A stretch of DNA of 64,000 nt from the NCBI GenBank assembly GCA_015179045.1, contig WHUZ01000005.1, positions 496,001-560,000 on the forward strand. Reading direction: 5' to 3'. Of the stretch, positions 55,383-64,000 are shown piece after piece (position 1 is the first letter of the stretch; each line of letters begins with the position of its first letter). Below the pieces are notes generated by a model. It searched no databases. It had not been told where the DNA came from and worked only from the letters and a program-made list of their open reading frames with translations. The position numbers and the translations under genes were made by a program. This DNA comes from Kalaharituber pfeilii (taxonomy: Eukaryota > Ascomycota > Pezizomycetes > Pezizales > Pezizaceae).

Positions 55383-57428
55383 ATGATCGGTTATACTTGG
55401 ACTAGCTTTCTGTTTTCGTTTCTTACCTTCACGATACTTGCTTCAGAATGTGCCGTTGCGGTATTCAAGGGGGATTGTCCTCTCTTGAACCATTTCCCTC
55501 CTCCTCAACTGAGCACATACGATCCTGTTACAGATCCTATTTTAGGGTCATACCTTTCAAAACTCACTTCCCTTTTTGACACATTCGCATCTAACACCAC
55601 TTTCGCCGGTTATAACACCAGCCAAACATCCTTTTCTATTATGCTGGCCCATCCAAATCACAATGAGGATCAGGGCAAGCCTTTGTGGGAATATCACTAT
55701 ACAGCCGATCTTTTTGACGCCCGTGGTACACGACATGTTGGGCGGGATACAGTATTTCGAGTCGCTAGTTTGTCAAAGTTGGTTACAATGGTGGGAGCAG
55801 TAAAAGCAGGACTGGACCTAGACGCTAGTATTGTTCAGTATATTCCTCAATTGAAACGGGAGAAGAACAAGAAGGGTATGAGGAGATGGGAGGATGTCAC
55901 AGTGAGAAGCCTTGGAAGCCATCTTTCAGGCGTTCAGACAGGCTGTACGCCTCCCATAGCCAATTTAATGGTTATCGTCTGTAGTGCTTACCATAATTTC
56001 TAGTTGGGTATAACGAGATCACAGCTTTGTTGGTGTCTTTAGGTCACGCTAGTGAAGAACTCGTGAACTTGGGGTTTCCACCTTTACCTGAGACAGAGTT
56101 CCCATCTTGTGAGTTTTTGCCTTCTCACCCTCAAAAGTGCTCTACCGATGGTAAGTTCGGCATTCATCCTACTTCCCGTGGACACACCTTGTAATCATTC
56201 TCTCTGATATTTCATAGAACTCTTGAAGATTTTGTCCTCAGAATCACCTGCTGTGCCTCCGTTTTCGCAACCAATTTATTCGAATCCATCTTTTGCTCTA
56301 CTTGCTCTTGCAATTGAGAGTGCAACGTCGATGTCTTTCGAGAAGTTTATGCAAGAGCATGTCTTCCACTCTCTGGGCATGTATGCAACAACGTTCTCAT
56401 TTCCGGGCAATGACTCAGTGGGCAGTATTCCGCCCACACCGAACCTCTGGGGCATTGACTTCGGCACGCTAACCCCAGGAGGTGGGCTGTACTCAACAAC
56501 TTCGGACTACACCAAGCTCCTGCTGTCGCTTCTGCCCTCACACCAAAACAGAAAGCCAATCTTCGAGCCCCATCCACTGGTTGCTACGAAATTTCTTCTT
56601 CCATCCTCAATGGTGCCCTCGACAAACACTCTCCTACTTGGAGCACCCTGGGAAATTTTTCGTCCAGCATCTAACAAAGGTGGATTGACAATCTATACAA
56701 AAGCTGGTGGGATACAAGGTTATACAACCATGGCAGCTATTATTCCTGAATATGACTTGGCTTTAACAGTTTTTGTTTCCGGTGACCCAGTAGCCGATGT
56801 CATCTTTGACACTATTATTGGGCATCTCGATGATGGGAAAGAGAAGGGTATCCTAGTAGGCGGCTTTGGTGAGGTTGCAAAGAGGGAGACTAAACGCGAT
56901 TATGACGGGGAGTATGCTGCTCCACCAAGCAGCTTGAATAGCAGCATGACATTAGTAACAGATATGGATGGACGAACTGGAATCAGAGTTCAAAGCTGGA
57001 TCAGCAATGGCACAGACTTTGCCAATTTGGCCATTTTTCTGGGGATTTCAGGCAGTGCTCAAGATATAGAGGCACGCCTATATCCAGTTGATTTATTTGG
57101 AACGATATCGAAGGTCTCTCTGAAGACCGGATATGAAGGAACACAAGTGAAAGTGAGGAAAGAGGTATGGTCAATGGTTGTTGTTAGAAAGAACTCGGTG
57201 ACAAGTCCTCTAGAGCGTGTGCACAGCACGCAAACGGGGATCTGGAGAGGCCCGCGTGACGATGCATGCTTTACTTTTGCAGAAGTGGAGAACACCGGAA
57301 AGCACGGAGGAGAGAGTATTAGCAGAATCTTAGTCTGGAGGGAGGAGATTGGACGAGATTCGAAGAAACAAGGGGAAGTCTTGGGGATAGAGATTCCTGC
57401 ACTGCGAGTATTTCTGGCTAAGAAATGA
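55383..57428 (+). CDS. Secreted serine beta-lactamase-related protein
   Basis: Exons 55383-55944, 56004-56150 and 56218-57428; introns of 59 and 67 nt; 639 aa. Residues 1-26 form a signal peptide (MIGYTWTSFLFSFLTFTILA). The penicillin-binding/class C beta-lactamase fold shows the nucleophile motif S129-L-S-K132 and the Y257-S-N259 motif. A K398-A-G sequence stands where KTG/HTG is expected. Many NxT/S sites fit a glycosylated extracellular protein. Fungal members are thought to act as esterases, amidases or peptidases, and few are characterised. True antibiotic resistance is not implied. A C-terminal beta-rich extension of about 170 residues follows the catalytic domain. A GC-AG reading of intron 1 is possible, but the GT donor at 55945 also keeps frame. 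A LINE tail lies 31 nt after the stop. Confidence 0.85.
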
Positions 57429-57458
57429 TTTTGAATACTCGACTCAATTGGCAAAATT

Positions 57459-57507
57459 TTTTTTTTTTTTTTTTGTATCTTTACTCGGCCCCTCGGGCTA
57501 TGGCGAG
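57459..57507 (-). mobile_element. Solo LINE 3' tail (49 bp), copy F, inverted
   Basis: T-run followed by the reverse complement of the family 3' end (CTCGGGCTATGGCGAG). It is flanked by the perfect 15-bp repeat TCAATTGGCAAAATT at 57444-57458 and 57508-57522. It is the shortest copy in the window and lies directly behind the stop codon at 57428, so it may be within the 3'-UTR. Confidence 0.85.
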
Positions 57508-57559
57508 TCAATTGGCAAAATTAGCTGGCAGATGTGCTGTGCCATGGGCGAAATATATA

Positions 57560-59295
57560 CTGTGTTCTACCGGGATATTGCGCACAACCGGGATATTGCG
57601 CACTTTCGGAACATGCGAATTTTTGCAGTAGTGGCTGCAATTCATGTGCGAGTATTATGAAACTTTAGGATGATGTTTTTAACATATCCTGAAATATATT
57701 CTGTGCCTCAGATTGCATCTATCGGAGGACAGCATAGTGTACTATACTGAGATATACCTAATTAGGCAATAGGGCACTTCTGTTTATAAAATTGGTCACA
57801 GACCAGCTAGAGTGTTGATATGCTTAATTACACATCAGTATATGCTCATGATTATATATACCAAGTTTGGTACTGATATAAGTATTGTAGCAGAAGTACT
57901 AACTGAAAATATTTAGAAATAATAGTAATTCGGTAGTTATAGAAGTAGGCAGGCTAATAGGGGATACAATAGGCTTAAATATAAGTAAAAAGAGTTCTTA
58001 CAACTAAAGTATATGATAAAGATTTATTTTTAACAGTCCTAGAACTCTATATAGTAATTGAAGTTGTAAGAAATAGCATACTATAATTTATATTTTATAG
58101 GATATATTATAGTATAAAGTGAATATACTTAGTATATAAGAATATATAATAGATTAAATTACTTATACCTCCTATACTTTTATTTTTTAAGCCATATACA
58201 GATACTAGTTCTTATATCTTTTGAAAATATTTATAATATCTCTATTTTATTCTATATTTTAAGAATTTTTTTACTTTTTCTTATTTTTAAAAAGTTTTAA
58301 TATTCTTTACATATTATAAATAAATATATAATATATATAAGTATATTGTAAGTTCTTATATATCTTATATAATAAAATATATACTATATTATATCTAATA
58401 TAATATAAAATCTAATAAAATATAGTAGTATAGTATTCTTTATACTCTAAATTATAATATAGGGTCTTATAAGTACTAAAAATAAATTTTTGCTATATAT
58501 TTTAATTATAAGAATAGTTTTTACTTATATTTAAGTCTATTCTACTTCTATTAAGCTTACTTACTTTTATTACTCTTAAATTACTACTCTTTCTAAATAT
58601 TTTTAGCTACTACTTCTTTTATAAAACTTATATTAGTACTAAACTTATTATCTATAATTTTAAATATATTATAATTAATTTACTTTATTATAATATCTTA
58701 TATACCTACTATATTAAACTATATACTATATTATATCTTACTAAATATAAATACTAGTATCTTATTCCATATACTTTCAATCATTATATAGGGAGCTAGA
58801 ACTGCCAAAAATAAATCTTTTCCAATTGTTTTAGCTGTAAAAACTCTCTTTACTCATATTTAAGCCTATTGTATCTCCTATTAGCCTGCTTGCTTCTATT
58901 ACTACTAAATTGCTGCTATTGTTGAATATTTTCAGTCAACACTTCTGCTATAATACTCATATTAGTACCAAACTTGGTATATATTATTATGGGCATATGC
59001 TGATGTGTAATTAAGCATATCAATACTCTAGTTGGTCTGTGTCTAATTTTATAAACAGAAGTGCCCTATTGCCTAATTAGGTATATCTCAGTATAGTACA
59101 CTATGCTGTCCTCCGATAGATGCAATCTGAGGCACAGAATATATTTCAGGATATGTTAAAAACATCATCCTAAAGTTTCATAATACTCGCATATGAATTG
59201 CAGCCACTACTGCAAAAATTCGCATGTTCCGAAAGTGCGCAATATCCCGGTTGTGCGCAATATCCCGGTTGTGCGCAATATCCCGGTAGAACACA
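57560..59295. mobile_element. Foldback DNA element (1.74 kb) with long inverted arms and AT-rich core
   Basis: Both ends begin CTGTGTTCTACCGGGATATT when read inward and are flanked by TA (57558-57559 and 59296-59297). Each end carries tandem 18-bp ACCGGGATATTGCGCACA units, two on the left and three on the right. The inverted arms stay alignable for roughly 480 bp. The core, about 58030-58780, is more than 80% A+T by eye with few open frames and no transposase. TA flanks suggest a Tc1/mariner-like origin. The arms themselves are moderately GC-containing and nearly intact. Confidence 0.8.
58330..58660 (+). repeat. RIP-like mutated inner direct copy inside the foldback
   Basis: This segment parallels 58665-58990, for example AAAAATAAATTTTTGCTATA against AAAAATAAATCTTTTCCAAT. 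Most differences replace C by T or G by A (GTCTAT for GCCTAT, TTACTTAC for CCTGCTTGC). That is the signature of repeat-induced point mutation in ascomycetes. By eye only; no statistic computed. Confidence 0.5.
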
Positions 59296-59528
59296 GTAGC
59301 AGTTGTCAACCCATTCAACTGCATTTTGATTTCGTTCGTATATCGCTGGCGAATATGGCCCTAATTCTAGTAACTCACTTAGGGTGCTTTGATTCATAAG
59401 GAGAAACACCCAGTAGAGTTGTAATAATGCGAGAACAGAATCATGTGGCGAGGTAGGTCTAGCCTGATCAACCAGAATAGAACTTTGAGGCTATGCTCTG
59501 TGGTATTTTGGATCGAATGCTGGCTCCA

Positions 59529-59543
59529 GTAACCCTAACCCTA
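59529..59543 (+). repeat. Short interstitial telomere-like repeat
   Basis: AACCCTAACCCTAAG holds two CCCTAA units, the fungal telomere repeat, between the foldback element and the LINE block. Two units can occur by chance. Confidence 0.4.
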
Positions 59544-59575
59544 AGTTACCCTCGGGCTCATTCCTAGGCCCGCGA

Positions 59576-60012
59576 ATGATTTTGCCTCTTCAACTGCTAT
59601 TAAACGTCTCTTTTGAGTTAATATCTCGATCAGGGCCAAGCGAGGTACGCGCTGAGGTCGGTGAGGGACCCCACAGGGACAGAGGTGGGGGATCTGCGGC
59701 TCGAAAGCTCTCGGGGGTTGAGGCCTCCGACTCACATAGGAAAGGTGAGAAGGGAGAGACTGGAGAGACTTTAGCCTAGGTCGCGAAACAGAGAAGAATG
59801 ACGGGCTCGAGTCAGTAGCTGGAAGATCGTCACCACACTCGAGGTAGATGAGGAGGAGGTGGTATCATGAGGGTGGACAGTCACCCCAGTGGAGCTAGAG
59901 GTTGTAGACCTCAAGCTAGGCAAGGAGGACCCCTCAGTCAAGTGGGAGAAGGCTATAAGGGAAGCCGAAGGGGACTCAGTGGCCAGCTTCACAGATGGCA
60001 GCCGCAATGAGG
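59576..60012 (+). mobile_element. Degenerate LINE coding segment upstream of the RNase H domain
   Basis: Frames leading into SVKWEKAIREAEGDSVASFTDGSRNE, where FTDGSR is the first catalytic Asp motif of a LINE-type RNase H. Stops and frameshifts interrupt it, and the reverse transcriptase itself is not recognisable. It abuts the block starting at 60013 through the direct repeat AGCCGCAATGAGG. Confidence 0.55.
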
Positions 60013-60944
60013 CGGCAGCAGGATCCAGGGGAGGACAGGGGCGGGCATCAGCAGGAGAGAGGCAGAATACCTGGGTACAAAGGCCACAGTCAATGACGCC
60101 GAGCTGATAGCCATAGCCAAAGCTCTCGAAAAAGGGAACGAGGAGATCCTAATCATTTCAGACTCGCAAACGGCGGTCGAAAAGCTAAAGAAGATCGCAG
60201 AGGGAAAGCTAACCCCAGACGGCGCCAGTGAAATGTGCAGGAGAGCCTGGGAGGGCAGGGCGGCCCGGTGAGGCCTGGATGTAGTGGTAATGTGGGCGAA
60301 GGGACACAAGGGCATCAAGGGAAATGAGGAAGCAGACAAGGCGGCGAAGGTAGGATCCTCCCTGCCCTACCAGCCGGAGACAGTCACGGAGGAAGGCCTG
60401 CGCATGTCAACAAAGGCACATCGAGCTCAGGAAAGGAACAGGCTAGGCCTGAGTTACAGGCCACCGCAGAGACTGGGAGTCATGGTGCGAACACTGGCAG
60501 ACCTACTAGGCGGGAAAGGCCTGAGGGCTTGGAGACACAAGGTGGGGCAGGGGGAAAGCCCGGAATGCAGATGGTGCGGAAGGAAACGGGCGACACACTT
60601 ATGGGACAGGTGCGAGACGTGGAGGAGGAAATGGCCAGGGAGGCGGGAGGCGGTATAAGCCCCCGTCACGGGCGAAGGGGATTTTTTTTTTTTTATATAT
60701 ATCATTACTCGCATGCCGCCCTATGGGCTATGGCGAGATTAAGTACATGGTAGGGCGAAGGGGAGGGGGGCCTCGTGATGGACTTGCTGAGGTGGATGGG
60801 GAGATAACTGCGTTTACTTCACCGTACTTACTTTTCTATCACTTTACTCACTTTTCTATTTCTGATGTTTATCTCCTATGTAACTAGCCTCGTCATAGCC
60901 TACAGGGCGGCACACGAGTAATGATATTAAAAAAAAAGAAAAAA
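60013..60944 (+). mobile_element. LINE 3' part with RNase H and CCHC knuckle, copy G
   Basis: The best-preserved copy. Motifs in order are EYLG..ATVNDAELIAIAKALE, ILIISDSQTAVEKL (about 60153), an in-frame TGA at about 60270, then VVVMWAKGHKGIKGNEEADKAAK. LGGKGLRAW and the knuckle CRWCGRKRATHLWDRC (C-X2-C-X7-H-X4-C, near 60570-60620) follow. These are C-terminal RNase H and zinc-knuckle modules of fungal Tad1-type non-LTR retrotransposons. The end carries CTCGTCATAGCCTACAGGGC, then CGAGTAATGATAT and an A-tail to 60944. The 13-bp repeat AGCCGCAATGAGG stands at 60000-60012 and 60945-60957. The copy is interrupted by copy H. Confidence 0.8.
60682..60751 (-). mobile_element. Nested LINE tail (70 bp), copy H, inside copy G
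   Basis: T-run, (AT)n and the reverse complement of the family 3' end (CATTACTCGCATGCCGCCC, TATGGGCTATGGCGAG). It is flanked by the 12-bp repeat GGGCGAAGGGGA at 60670-60681 and 60752-60763. Removing it makes the 3' part of copy G continuous with copy B. It shows insertion of one family member into another. Confidence 0.85.
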
Positions 60945-60957
60945 AGCCGCAATGAGG

Positions 60958-61220
60958 AAGGAGGAGTAGGTGGGGGGTGGTGCTGGCGGCAGGTGGTGGC
61001 AGGCGAAGCGGGACCTCTCCGGGCAGGCTAGTCTCTTGCAAGAGCGTCTACAGGGAACTGTACGGTGTCTACAGGGACTGCACAAGTCTTCAGATGGCAT
61101 GCTAGACCTGAGGTGCATGTATGTGGTCTATAAAACTAATCGGAACGTCTGCTTATTCATTCACATCGCACTTCATAATAGCCCAACGATTTGCAGCAGG
61201 ATTTGTTATTGAAATGGCAT
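60958..61220 (+). mobile_element. Second RNase H start-like LINE fragment
   Basis: After the second AGCCGCAATGAGG the sequence reads like SRNEEGGVGGG, the glycine-rich continuation of a LINE RNase H start. It then loses similarity. It may be the displaced right half of an older LINE into which copy G inserted, or the start of a tandem copy. Confidence 0.4.
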
Positions 61221-61398
61221 GAGACTATTGAACTGGATGCTTTGAAGATGCCACTTCTCAATATTATCGGAATTAGGAATACTGGCACTAGTTTTATCAT
61301 TGGACTTAGGCTTTATCCAAAGCGAGAGTAGTGAGGATTTGAAGTTTGTACTAGAATCTGTAAGTGTCCTAATAATAATTTAACTAGTTTTGTACTAG

Positions 61399-62031
61399 AG
61401 TGCCTTCCCCTAAGGATTTATGTGAAATTCAAACCCCTGCTTTTGCAAATAACCCGGGGGTCCGTATTCCTGTTTTATTGTTGGGTAGAGCGTTCGAAAA
61501 CATATTTTGAAAGAGGGTTAACCCCCCCCCCCCTCTTCAAAATACTCACTTGAATAAACAATAAACAATAAATTACAAAAGTAGTTAGTTAGAGTACACT
61601 ACTGCTGGAGTACTCCGTAGCATAGTTTATAATAACTATACCATATAGAGGATATTAAAATTCACTTTGCATCATTTGCACCTATTCTTGCTTGCATATG
61701 TAATATCCAGTAATGCATTCTTATCCTCCAGTGAAAAATCTCCCCCCCTGTGAGTTCAGCCTCCTCCACTCTTTCGCTTTTTAGATACATTGATACCTGA
61801 CTGCTACCTAGTGCTTGAGAGCTCATGTTGTCTTTTGTGGTGAGATTGACAGCTTGTTCGCTGGCTTATAATTTCTGCATTTGAGGTGTACTTAAATGCC
61901 TGCATAACAAAAAGTTTTCTAGAATCTACTCACGTCCAAAGTGCTTAGAGAAACTACCCCCTGCTTGCAGTAGAAATGTACCCTGGTAAAATTTCGTTTG
62001 AATTTCACATAAATCCTTAGCGGAAAGCACT
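61399..62031. mobile_element. Terminal-inverted-repeat element (633 bp, MITE)
   Basis: The left end reads AGTGCCTTCCCCTAAGGATT and the right end in reverse AGTGCTTTCCGCTAAGGATT. The identity continues through TATGTGAAATTCAAAC, giving 36-bp inverted repeats with two mismatches. No coding capacity. A C-run at 61522-61533 sits in the interior. A clear target-site duplication was not found, so the superfamily is undetermined. Confidence 0.72.
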
Positions 62032-62147
62032 TGATGAAAAATGGGAGTTATTCCGTACCTAAGTTGGCAGTTGCTTTAACCTGACCCGGGTGTATGGGTC
62101 CCTGCCTGCTATAGGCTAGTATGTAGCCTGTATGCAGGGTTACGTGA

Positions 62148-62148
<1 letters not shown>

Positions 62149-62185
<37 letters not shown>
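62149..62185 (+). repeat. 37-nt poly-A run
   Basis: Uninterrupted A-run. The preceding sequence only weakly recalls the LINE 3' end, and no flanking direct repeat was found. Confidence 0.8.
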
Positions 62186-62187
<2 letters not shown>

Positions 62188-62189
62188 TT

Positions 62190-62789
62190 CCATCTGGGCA
62201 AAATAGAATTTTTCGTGCCGTTTCTGAGAAATACTGCACAAGGTTAGTCTCATGCACAAGGTCGCAAGCTGGGAGACGGAAGCCATACTCAGCCACCATG
62301 AAATACATTCTCTGGATCAGTTCATCTTCAGCCGTTTCAGTTTTGCCGCCCAATCGGATCACAGCAAACTGGAATAATCGAGTATTAGCAACTCGATCTG
62401 GATCTGGTAGCCATAACATTAAGCAGACTACATGCAATCCCTAGCCAATGGTGTGCGTTGATACATCGTCCTTGCAAGACCTAATGTTGCTCCTTCGCAC
62501 CAATTGGCCCACTCATAGTCTCCCCATCCTTTATCTCCTGAAGGAAGGACGCATGCCTTACGCATGTTTAAGTTGGTGTAATTTCTGCATCACTGGTAGA
62601 GCCAACAGTAACAATAAATAATACCTTCGCAACCTCTGCTGCAGGCCTATTCTCAACTTCATCTTTGGTTGGATGTGGGTCTGTTGCGCCTTTCCTTGCA
62701 TCAGACTTGGCAATTGGGAGTGCACCATCTGCGAGCACAAGGGCCTTGGTGGGAGAAGTCCCACGAGCCCAGACAGAAGAATCGTGCGA
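62190..62789 (-). pseudogene. Coding-like, probably decayed gene fragment
   Basis: Minus-strand frames look protein-like but are broken. One segment of about 73 codons (TKALVLADGALPIAKSDARK..., 62789-62578) is followed by GDKGWGDYEWANWCEGATLG near 62500. A third reads RLGGKTETAEDELIQRMYFM near 62340. Joining them needs introns with weak signals or passing stop codons. No family is recognised. It may be an old gene remnant or a real gene with unrecognised exons. Confidence 0.3.
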
Positions 62790-64000
62790 TTAAAAAGAGG
62801 AGTAGACGAATATAAATGGATCGAGCCAGAGTCTGGAGAATTTGCTAAAAATACGATGTCAAACCTATGTTCTTCGCATTGTTGATGGACATGCAAGATC
62901 CCGCACTCTCTCCAAAGTAGGTAATATTATTTTCATCTTTTTTTAAAGGGGGTGTCATAAATATTATTATTATGTCCGCCAAACTCTCGAATATTTTCCT
63001 TGATCTAGACCTGCCTGGTTAACTCGTTTATCGCGCTCTTTAAGATTCTACCCATGTGAGTGCAGTTCTCTCAACCTTAAGCGTATAGTTCCCTTTGGCA
63101 CCAGCATCTTCACTTGCGGTGAAGCCCAAAGTCCTAGACCTTCTATTGATTAAGACGATTACCACTGGTTTACCTCATGGACAGCAAGGTTTATGCCGAA
63201 ACATTAGCAGACCCAACTCTATATGCACCCCCATGAAAACCAAACTATCACCAGTAATAACTCCCTGGAGATGGTGGGCAATAGGGTTGGGAGAGGGTCA
63301 CAATGACGATTTGTGCAACTAAGTTTGCCCACCTCCTTCCGCTTCCGCAGGAAAGTGAGGTGTGTATTGAGGTTGGAAAGCATCCATTCCCTCGGAGATG
63401 GGAGATTGCAGGGCAATGTGCCTGCATTGAACCTGTTCAGCGTCCCACAGTTTTGTGGAGCGTCATGGCTTTTTTTTTTGTTCATATACCCTCCATTCGG
63501 TGGCATCGAAGTCACCAAGGTGGTTCGTGTTTACGGGTTCTTGGAATCTCCCGGGAATGGTTGCAGACAGAATCCCATGGTACTGGACAACTTCTTGATT
63601 TATCACAGAACCCAGAATCCTCCCAAGCTTGTTAGCAATTGCGTAGCACTGATTAGAAGCCATAGAATGGTGATGCTTCGTGAGTGTGGAATCTCAGTTC
63701 CGTGCTCTCCAGATTGCGTGCCCACAAGCCATCGTAAAGGATACATCACGCAGCGGGCGAGGGTACAGTACGTAAATGTAATTGACCATCCACAGCGACA
63801 GCAGCCAAATGACGTCAAGTCGAGAACATGCTCTGGAGGCTCCGGGGCTTACATCTGCACCGTCGATTAGCGAATGTGGCCCTGCCTCTCCGAAAGCTTC
63901 AGAGCAGAGCAACAGTCACCACACATCGTCGACCGGCGCCGCGCCGCGCCCGAACCAGCACAAGACAAGACGCCAACAGCAGCCGCGCATGCTCGCCCAC
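62790..64000. other. Right edge: no supported gene; GC-rich last 100 bases
   Basis: A frame at 63313-63870 is open for 185 codons but matches nothing I know and lacks splice context. The last 80 bases become GC- and CpG-rich (63930-64000), which may mark the promoter or start of a gene lying beyond the window. Confidence 0.35.

Noticed and set aside
55383..57428. Antibiotic-resistance beta-lactamase
   Set aside because: A signal peptide, introns and a long C-terminal extension place it in the fungal beta-lactamase-related family; resistance function is not supported.
57560..59295. Repeated ACCGGGATATTGCGCACA units considered as a CRISPR array
   Set aside because: Units are directly abutting without spacers, form the tips of inverted arms, and the organism is eukaryotic.

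Overview
The window is nuclear DNA of a filamentous ascomycete (Pezizomycotina). The evidence is short spliceosomal introns (54-87 nt, GT..AG, several with a TACTAAT/CTAAC-type branch site), fungus-typical genes (Kin4 kinase, L-arabinitol 4-dehydrogenase, DUF3712 and Psg1-like membrane proteins) and Tad1/LINE-like and Fot1/pogo-like transposon debris. Gene density is low, with about ten genes in 64 kb separated by gaps of up to 10 kb. That would suit a repeat-rich lineage such as the Pezizomycetes, but this assignment is inference.

Layout. 0-5.7 kb: gene-free, with two LINE-derived insertions and simple repeats. 5.8-9.2 kb (-): kin4-type kinase, followed by a G/C-skewed low-complexity tract to 11.1 kb. 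13.2-14.3 kb (-): L-arabinitol 4-dehydrogenase, divergent from 15.3-17.8 kb (+): tRNA-dihydrouridine synthase 3, which carries an apparent 1-nt frameshift. 18-27.7 kb: gene desert. 27.7-31.1 kb (+): large disordered protein with a Cys-rich C-terminus. 33.5-34.9 kb (+): disordered protein of unknown function. 35-37.6 kb: three short LINE tails. 40.9-42.1 kb (+): DUF3712 membrane protein. 43.7-45.0 kb (+): Psg1-like membrane protein. 46.0-47.6 kb (+): mitochondrial short/branched-chain acyl-CoA dehydrogenase. 48.3-49.6 kb (-): SPRY protein with a PPAY motif. 55.4-57.4 kb (+): secreted serine beta-lactamase-fold protein. 53.5-62.0 kb: a cluster of mobile elements with terminal inverted repeats, a RIP-like AT-rich foldback and nested LINE copies.

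The genes do not form a cluster or operon. They are scattered housekeeping, metabolic and membrane-traffic functions. The most coherent extra signal is a LINE family that left at least eight 5'-truncated copies here, some only 49-150 bp long. Six have target-site duplications of 10-15 bp, and most share a small 3'-terminal stem-loop before the A-tail. That hairpin may be the feature the reverse transcriptase recognises. Other points of note are a 1.7-kb foldback element with 18-bp tandem units at its ends and a C-to-T-mutated inner copy, three smaller non-autonomous terminal-inverted-repeat elements, and the frameshift in dus3.
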